A stretch of DNA of 64,000 nt from Gammaproteobacteria bacterium (GTDB taxonomy: Bacteria > Pseudomonadota > Gammaproteobacteria > UBA5861). Of the stretch, positions 58,984 to 64,000 are shown piece by piece. The translations under genes were made by a program, and so were the position numbers. How positions within the stretch are numbered: the stretch's first letter is position 1; each line of letters begins with the position of its first letter. The notes under the pieces were generated by a model. The model searched no databases. It saw nothing but the letters and a program-made list of their open reading frames with translations, and was not told the origin of the DNA. The stretch covers positions 1 through 64,000 of the forward strand of contig JAKSCV010000002.1 in assembly GCA_022360445.1 (NCBI GenBank), given 5' to 3'.

Positions 58984-60163
58984 ACTCGGCCAGACCTTAA
59001 CGGTGAAACAGGACGTGGCGGCGGACGCTATCCCACTATCCCTGTACATCCACATCCCGTGGTGCTTAAAGAAGTGCCCTTATTGTGATTTCAACTCACA
59101 TGGGTTAAAAAGTGGCAACCCCCTCCCCGAAGATGCCTACATCAACGCGCTCCTAACTGATTTAGACCTAGAATTCCAACAGAGCGGTCAACGGCCTATT
59201 CATTCCATTTTTATCGGTGGAGGAACGCCCAGCCTGTTTTCCGCCCACGCCATCGCAGATTTATTATCGGGTATCCAGGCGCGCTGCAAGCTGAAAAGCG
59301 ATGTAGAAATCACTCTGGAAGCCAACCCGGGGACCTTCGAACAAGCCCGCTTTTCAGACTACCGTGCGCTCGGTATTAATCGCTTATCCATTGGCATTCA
59401 GAGTTTTAATTCCGACGCTTTAAAACAGCTTGGGCGTGTGCACGATGGCCACGATGCCATCCATGCAGCAGAAATTGCCCATCGAGCTGGTTTTGATAAC
59501 TTCAATCTCGACCTCATGTTTGGCCTGCCAGGTCAGAGCCTGCAACAAGCCAAAGCGGATGTAAAAACGGCGGTACGCCTGGGGCCGGCTCATATTTCTT
59601 ATTATCAGCTGACTCTGGAGCCAAATACCCTATTTTATGTCCAACCACCCATATTGCCGGATGACGATACTATTTGGACCATACAAGAACAGGGACAAGC
59701 TTTGCTTGCCGAGGCCGGTTATCAGCAATATGAAATCTCCGCCTATGCCCAACCCGAGAAAAAATGCCAACACAACCTGAATTACTGGCTCTTTGGTGAC
59801 TACATTGGGATTGGCGCAGGTGCGCATGGAAAAGTAACCACCCCAGATGGCATTATCCGCCGCTCGAAAGTTCGTCACCCCAATGATTATTTGCGCCAGG
59901 CCGCAGATGATACCTTGATTCAAACAGAGTCTGTCATCCCCAGGGAGTCCCAGTGTTTGGAGTTTATGATGAACGCTCTAAGGCTTACGAAAGGCTTTAC
60001 GACCGAGACGCTGACACAACGGACGCAGATGACGCTGGAAGCTATCCAACCCCGCCTGAAAACAGCACTTAATCAGGAACTAATCAACATTGATGGAAAA
60101 AAAATCGTACCGACCCGTACAGGTTCCCTTTTCTTAAATGATTTATTGTCTATATTCATGTAA
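58976..60163 (+). CDS. hemW: Radical SAM heme chaperone HemW
   Basis: 395 residues from the ATG at 58976, overlapping the protease gene by 8 nt. SLYIHIPWCLKKCPYCDF gives the radical SAM CxxxCxxC; the extra Cys that coproporphyrinogen dehydrogenase (HemN) has after it is absent (CDF), which favours HemW, a heme chaperone. GGGTPSLF, LEANPGTFE and LMFGLPGQ follow. Usually next to rdgB and yggS, not here. Confidence 0.92.
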   Translation: MNKLGQTLTVKQDVAADAIPLSLYIHIPWCLKKCPYCDFNSHGLKSGNPLPEDAYINALLTDLDLEFQQSGQRPIHSIFIGGGTPSLFSAHAIADLLSGIQARCKLKSDVEITLEANPGTFEQARFSDYRALGINRLSIGIQSFNSDALKQLGRVHDGHDAIHAAEIAHRAGFDNFNLDLMFGLPGQSLQQAKADVKTAVRLGPAHISYYQLTLEPNTLFYVQPPILPDDDTIWTIQEQGQALLAEAGYQQYEISAYAQPEKKCQHNLNYWLFGDYIGIGAGAHGKVTTPDGIIRRSKVRHPNDYLRQAADDTLIQTESVIPRESQCLEFMMNALRLTKGFTTETLTQRTQMTLEAIQPRLKTALNQELINIDGKKIVPTRTGSLFLNDLLSIFM

Positions 60164-60206
60164 AGCTGTTGTATCCGATAATACACTCAACTAAGGAAGG
60201 TGGATT

Positions 60207-60446
60207 GTGACGACCAAGTACACCCCAGTACCTTGCAGTATTTATGGAAAATACGAATCAGCCATTTTCAAAGGTCACCGCTTGCGCCTCTGCTGGGTAG
60301 GCGCCCAGGGTCAACATCACATTGAAACAGTCACTATTTCAGACCTACGCGTCAAACACCGTGCTGAATACATGATCTGCCAGAACATACATGGTCAGCG
60401 CCGCATTTTACGCTTGGACCGAGTTCGCTCTGCCCGCATCATCTAA
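60207..60446 (+). CDS. Rof-like protein (Rho-binding antiterminator family)
   Basis: 79 residues, GTG start with AAGGAAGG upstream. The sequence follows the Rof/YaeO fold: YTPVPCSIYGKYESA at the N-terminus, then a beta-rich part and RRILRLDRVRSARII, with the RLD near the end. Rof binds Rho and blocks RNA entry. Its similarity is moderate; it could be another small SH3/Sm-like protein. Confidence 0.7.
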   Translation: MTTKYTPVPCSIYGKYESAIFKGHRLRLCWVGAQGQHHIETVTISDLRVKHRAEYMICQNIHGQRRILRLDRVRSARII

Positions 60447-60464
60447 TAACCCTGTTAATATCAA

Positions 60465-61514
60465 TTAATGGCGATGTCGGTGATGAAGGTCCGGCCAGTG
60501 GGGGTGAGAATGAACCAAGGGCTCATGCGCATGAGGGTGAGTGTGTTTGAGTGAAGCCGGCTGCCCGGGATGATGATGCAAATGGTGGCCATCATCATGT
60601 GAGTGCAGATGGTTATGGCTTAAAGCGGTGTGCTTATGTTCGTGAGCATGTCCCTCACACATCAACAGCGCGATTGATACCATAAAAAACACAGCGGCCA
60701 ACCAGTGATTCCAAACCAGTGTTTCGCCTAAAACCAAGGCCGATAACAGTACGCCAAAAAATGGGGCGGCTGAAAAAATGACCTGGCCACGCGTCGCCCC
60801 AATATGCTGGGCAGACTGAATATATAAAACGATACTCGCCCCGTAGGACCAAACACCCACAAACAAAGCCGTCAGTACCGCCAGAAAACTGACATCCCAA
60901 CCGGCCAGCATAGCCCCCAACAGCCAATTCACAACACCAGCAACCAGCCCCTTCCAAAAGGTACTTTGGGCGGGCGACACGGTATCCACCAACGCAGTTA
61001 AATGATTATCAAGCCCCCAAAAGGCACAACCGGCAAGCACAAAAAAGGCAGCTAACCACCCAGACGCTTCCTGATTAAACGAAAGTAAAACCGCTGCCAA
61101 TAACGCAACCAGAGCTCCAACAAGCCCCATCTTACCCAAGGTATCTTTAAAAAATATAACGCCTAGAATCACGGTTGCTACCAGCTCAAGATTGAGCAAT
61201 AAAGAAACCGATGAAGCAGAGGATAACTGTAGCCCAAACAATAAAAAGACCGGCGCTAAAATGCCGCCCGCCAAAATAGCGCCTCCCAGACGCTGTGTAT
61301 TCTTTTTGTCTTTCGGCCAGATGGAAACAGGCTGGTGGGCCGACTTTCTAAAAGCAAACGGCGCCACACCCAATGCAGCGCCCAGATACAACAGACCCGC
61401 CAATTGAAAAGCTGATAGCTCATTCAGTAACCACTTGCTCGCTGGGGTGGCTGCTCCAAAAAGCAAGGCTGAGAGAATAGCCATGAGTAAAGGAGAATAT
61501 AATCTGACCCGCAT
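60465..61514 (-). CDS. DMT-superfamily (EamA) permease with His-rich tail
   Basis: 349 residues from the ATG at 61514. Ten membrane helices span about 8-285 in two EamA repeats (ATPASKWLLNELSAFQLAGL in the first, and QVIFSAAPFFGVLLSALVLGE in the second). From residue about 286 on, the cytoplasmic tail has 24 His in some 64 residues. A divalent metal (cobalt, nickel or zinc) binding tail is likely; the tail lies close to the corrin genes, but transport of metal is only inferred. Confidence 0.85.
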   Translation of the reverse strand: MRVRLYSPLLMAILSALLFGAATPASKWLLNELSAFQLAGLLYLGAALGVAPFAFRKSAHQPVSIWPKDKKNTQRLGGAILAGGILAPVFLLFGLQLSSASSVSLLLNLELVATVILGVIFFKDTLGKMGLVGALVALLAAVLLSFNQEASGWLAAFFVLAGCAFWGLDNHLTALVDTVSPAQSTFWKGLVAGVVNWLLGAMLAGWDVSFLAVLTALFVGVWSYGASIVLYIQSAQHIGATRGQVIFSAAPFFGVLLSALVLGETLVWNHWLAAVFFMVSIALLMCEGHAHEHKHTALSHNHLHSHDDGHHLHHHPGQPASLKHTHPHAHEPLVHSHPHWPDLHHRHRH

Positions 61515-61529
61515 CACCACATCACACCA

Positions 61530-62156
61530 TTATTGGTCGCCCAAAACATCAACGCCTGACGGTGGTGTAAACATGAACAGGGCATCAGCGACAGTGCGAT
61601 TGAGCCTGAGATCATCAAAAATAATTTGCGTGGCCTGATTAAAATTATCCCGTAATTCCATCACTTTAATGCCTTTGTTATCCAGTCCCAAATAAACCCA
61701 CTGAAAATCAGTATCTTTAACGATAGGCTGTAATTCAACCCACGCCAACCCTTCACGCTGTCCCAAGGGTTTTAAAGTAAATTGTGTGTGTAGCGGCTTG
61801 TCACCACTTAACAACATAATGGGCGCTTGCCCGAGTGCCTCAAACTGTTTTTTAACGGTGACCTGTTCAAGCTCGCTGTCAAAAATCCAAAGTTTTTCAC
61901 CATCGGCAACAATGAGCTGCTGGTAAGGGGTTTGGTAATCCCAACGAAATTTTCCTGGTTTTTTTAGAACGACCTTGCCGGTGGACTCCTGTAGAGGCTC
62001 TCCCTCTGCATCGTAGACTGTCTGGGTAAAGCTCGCTTCGAGTGATGTTAGCTGCTGTATGAACTGTTCCAGTTGATCCACACTGGATGCTTGCACAACG
62101 GGAGACAGTACAAACAAGATCCACACCCAAGCAGCGCTCTTTTTTAAAATATGCAT
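61530..62156 (-). CDS. lolA: Outer membrane lipoprotein carrier LolA
   Basis: 208 residues from the ATG at 62156 with a GGAA box. A signal peptide (about 1-22, ending VVQAS) exports it to the periplasm. SLEASFTQTVYDAEG, PGKFRWDYQTPYQQLIVADGE and PIMLLSGD are the LolA marks. It ferries lipoproteins from LolCDE to LolB. The ftsK-lolA order is conserved in gammaproteobacteria. Confidence 0.93.
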   Translation of the reverse strand: MHILKKSAAWVWILFVLSPVVQASSVDQLEQFIQQLTSLEASFTQTVYDAEGEPLQESTGKVVLKKPGKFRWDYQTPYQQLIVADGEKLWIFDSELEQVTVKKQFEALGQAPIMLLSGDKPLHTQFTLKPLGQREGLAWVELQPIVKDTDFQWVYLGLDNKGIKVMELRDNFNQATQIIFDDLRLNRTVADALFMFTPPSGVDVLGDQ

Positions 62157-62175
62157 ATATTGGTTCCTTTGTTGC

Positions 62176-64000
62176 TTAAACAGGCGGCGGTGCAAGCACT
62201 TCGCGGGAGCCATTTTCCCGCACGCTGCTGACAACACCGGCTTGCTCCATTTCTTCCACCATGCGGGCTGCCCGGTTATAACCAACTTTTAAACGACGCT
62301 GCACGTAAGAAATAGACGCTTTGCGGGACTCGGTGACAATGGCAACCGCCTGATCATAGAGCGGATCCTGTTCACCCACATCACCATTGGCCTCTTTGGA
62401 TAGGCCTGGAATCGCTTCTGTTGGCTCCGACAGCACATCATCTAGATAATCAGGCTCAGCATGCTCACGCAGAAATTTGACGACTTTGTGGACCTCATGG
62501 TCATCGACAAAAGCGCCATGAATCCGGACTGGCAGGGCAGTACCCGGCGGTAGGTAAAGCATGTCACCATTACCCAGCAAAGTTTCTGCACCGATCTGAT
62601 CAAGAATGGTTCGTGAATCCACTTTGGAAGAAACCTGAAAGGCAATACGCGTTGGCACATTCGCTTTAATAAGCCCGGTAATCACATCCACTGACGGGCG
62701 CTGAGTGGCCAGAATCAAGTGAATGCCTGCGGCTCGTGCTTTTTGAGCAATACGCGCAATCAACTCTTCGACTTTTTTCCCGACGACCATCATCAAATCG
62801 GCCAGTTCATCAATGACCACCACGATATACGGTAATTTTTCCAATGTGGGCGCTGGGGCTTCCGGATCGATATTGTCTTCGGGTTTGTAAAGTGGATCGA
62901 CGAGCGGTGAACCCGCTTTCATGGCCTCCTGGATTTTGCGATTACAACCCGTGATGTTGCGAACGCCCAGACTGGCCATCAAGCGGTAACGGCGTTCCAT
63001 TTCGGCCACACACCAGCGCAGCGCATTGGCAGCATCTGACATGTCTGTTACAACTGGAGCCAAAAGGTGTGGGATTCCCTCATAAGTACTCAGTTCCAGC
63101 ATTTTGGGATCAATCAGGATCAATCGGATATCTCGCGCGGAGGCCTTGTAGATCAAGCTCAAGAGCATCGCGTTGATGCCTACTGACTTTCCAGACCCCG
63201 TCGTGCCAGCCACAAGTAAATGGGGCATTTTTGCAAGATCGGCTACAACCGGCTTGCCACCGATATCTTTGCCCAATGCGATTGTCAAGGCTGACAGGGA
63301 TTGCTCATAGTTATTGGACTGTACAATTTCGCGAAGGCGTACCACTTCCCGCGCTTCATTGGGTATTTCCAGCCCGACCGTTGTCTTCCCGGCAATAATT
63401 TCAACCACTCTGACGCTGACAACAGAAAGGGACCGGGCAATATCTTTTGATAATGTCACAATTTGGGAGACTTTAACGCCCGGTGCAGGTTGTAATTCAA
63501 AACGAGTAATCACAGGTCCCGGGTGCACCGCCACAACATCAACCGAGACATTAAAATCGGCTAGCTTGATCTCCAGCTGTCGAGACATGGCTTCCAGCGC
63601 TTCTTTGGAAAAGCCGCTGCTTTGACTGGCTGGCATATCCAGCATTGATAGCGGAGGCAGAGTGTTGTCCACAGCCTGACCAAACATGGTCAATTGTCGC
63701 TCTTTTTCGAGCCGGTCACCCGGTTCAACAATCGAGACCTTGGGCTCGATCCGGGGTGGCTTTTTGGTCTTCCGCTTTTCCAACTCAACTTTCAGCTTGG
63801 CTTCCCGCTTCTTCTCAATCACTTTACCTGACGAGACAGCAGGCTCTTCACCTCGAATAGACTTAATGGCCAATAGCAACCGCTGGCTCCCGCTGGGAAT
63901 TGCCCAAAACACCTTCCCAATCCAATCCATTAACGTAAACCAGGAGAGCCCGGTAAACAGGGTAAACGCACCCAAAAACATGGCAATAAGCAGCAACGTT
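62176..64000 (-). CDS. ftsK: DNA translocase FtsK (3' part)
   Basis: About 608 residues are in the window; the 5' part lies beyond 64000. At the upstream end is the last membrane helix ([16 protein letters not shown]). The linker is short (about 120 residues, with charged stretches). The RecA-like motor has Walker [17 protein letters not shown] and [13 protein letters not shown]; the C-terminal gamma winged helix ([20 protein letters not shown]) reads KOPS. It acts at the septum in chromosome segregation. Confidence 0.95.
   Translation of the reverse strand, partial: TLLLIAMFLGAFTLFTGLSWFTLMDWIGKVFWAIPSGSQRLLLAIKSIRGEEPAVSSGKVIEKKREAKLKVELEKRKTKKPPRIEPKVSIVEPGDRLEKERQLTMFGQAVDNTLPPLSMLDMPASQSSGFSKEALEAMSRQLEIKLADFNVSVDVVAVHPGPVITRFELQPAPGVKVSQIVTLSKDIARSLSVVSVRVVEIIAGKTTVGLEIPNEAREVVRLREIVQSNNYEQSLSALTIALGKDIGGKPVVADLAKMPHLLVAGTTGSGKSVGINAMLLSLIYKASARDIRLILIDPKMLELSTYEGIPHLLAPVVTDMSDAANALRWCVAEMERRYRLMASLGVRNITGCNRKIQEAMKAGSPLVDPLYKPEDNIDPEAPAPTLEKLPYIVVVIDELADLMMVVGKKVEELIARIAQKARAAGIHLILATQRPSVDVITGLIKANVPTRIAFQVSSKVDSRTILDQIGAETLLGNGDMLYLPPGTALPVRIHGAFVDDHEVHKVVKFLREHAEPDYLDDVLSEPTEAIPGLSKEANGDVGEQDPLYDQAVAIVTESRKASISYVQRRLKVGYNRAARMVEEMEQAGVVSSVRENGSREVLAPPPV

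Overview
The window reads as chromosome of a gammaproteobacterium, probably marine. The evidence is the conserved blocks thrS-infC-rpmI-rplT-pheS-pheT-ihfA-merR, yceD-rpmF-plsX-fabH, uvrC-pgsA, map-glnD-dapE, mutS-nadK-recN and the divergent fur/bamE pair. No single gene fixes the genus, so the placement is an inference.

Region 1 (1-8150) is accessory DNA and looks more AT-rich than the rest. An IS3-family element (139-1368) sits between two gene fragments. It is followed by a run of small unrelated genes separated by attC-like recombination sites: a VapB/VapC pair, a SnoaL-like protein, BrnT/BrnA, a broken flavin-reductase-like gene, a DUF2938 membrane protein, a LysE exporter, a VOC protein, a membrane-anchored HExxH peptidase with a small membrane protein, and a GNAT acetyltransferase. 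No integrase lies in the window, so this is an integron cassette array or a CALIN (attC cluster lacking an integrase). In four cassettes the stop codon lies inside the first attC core. A REP-like hairpin marks the right edge.

Region 2 (8428-20330): an isolated ureG, a tiny DUF1289 gene with HMG-CoA lyase, a RhtB-type exporter, acuI, pgsA, uvrC, fabH, plsX, rpmF, yceD, a coiled-coil membrane protein coupled to pncC, an MFS transporter and a YdeI-like protein. uvrC carries an in-frame amber codon inside its GIY-YIG nuclease motif.

Region 3 (20516-35405): map-glnD-dapE, tRNA-Pro(GGG), the long minus-strand translation operon from thrS to the MerR-like gene, and clpB. infC appears to start at an AUC codon.

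Region 4 (35487-49538): a TSUP permease with no conventional start codon, two DUF genes, a thioredoxin-TPR co-chaperone, an acyl-CoA dehydrogenase with a CoA ligase, an alkaline-phosphatase-superfamily protein that seems to have lost metal ligands, mutS, nadK, recN, an ABM-domain protein and fur.

Region 5 (49716-64000): bamE overlaps the first gene of a tightly packed corrin-ring block (cbiX, cobH, cobL, cobI, cbiG, cobJ, cobM). This set covers most ring methylations, ring contraction and the methyl shift, but has no cbiD or cbiJ/cobK. DUF1499, a Lon-like protease, hemW and a Rof-like gene follow. On the other strand lie a DMT permease with a very His-rich tail, lolA and the 3' part of ftsK, which runs off the window.
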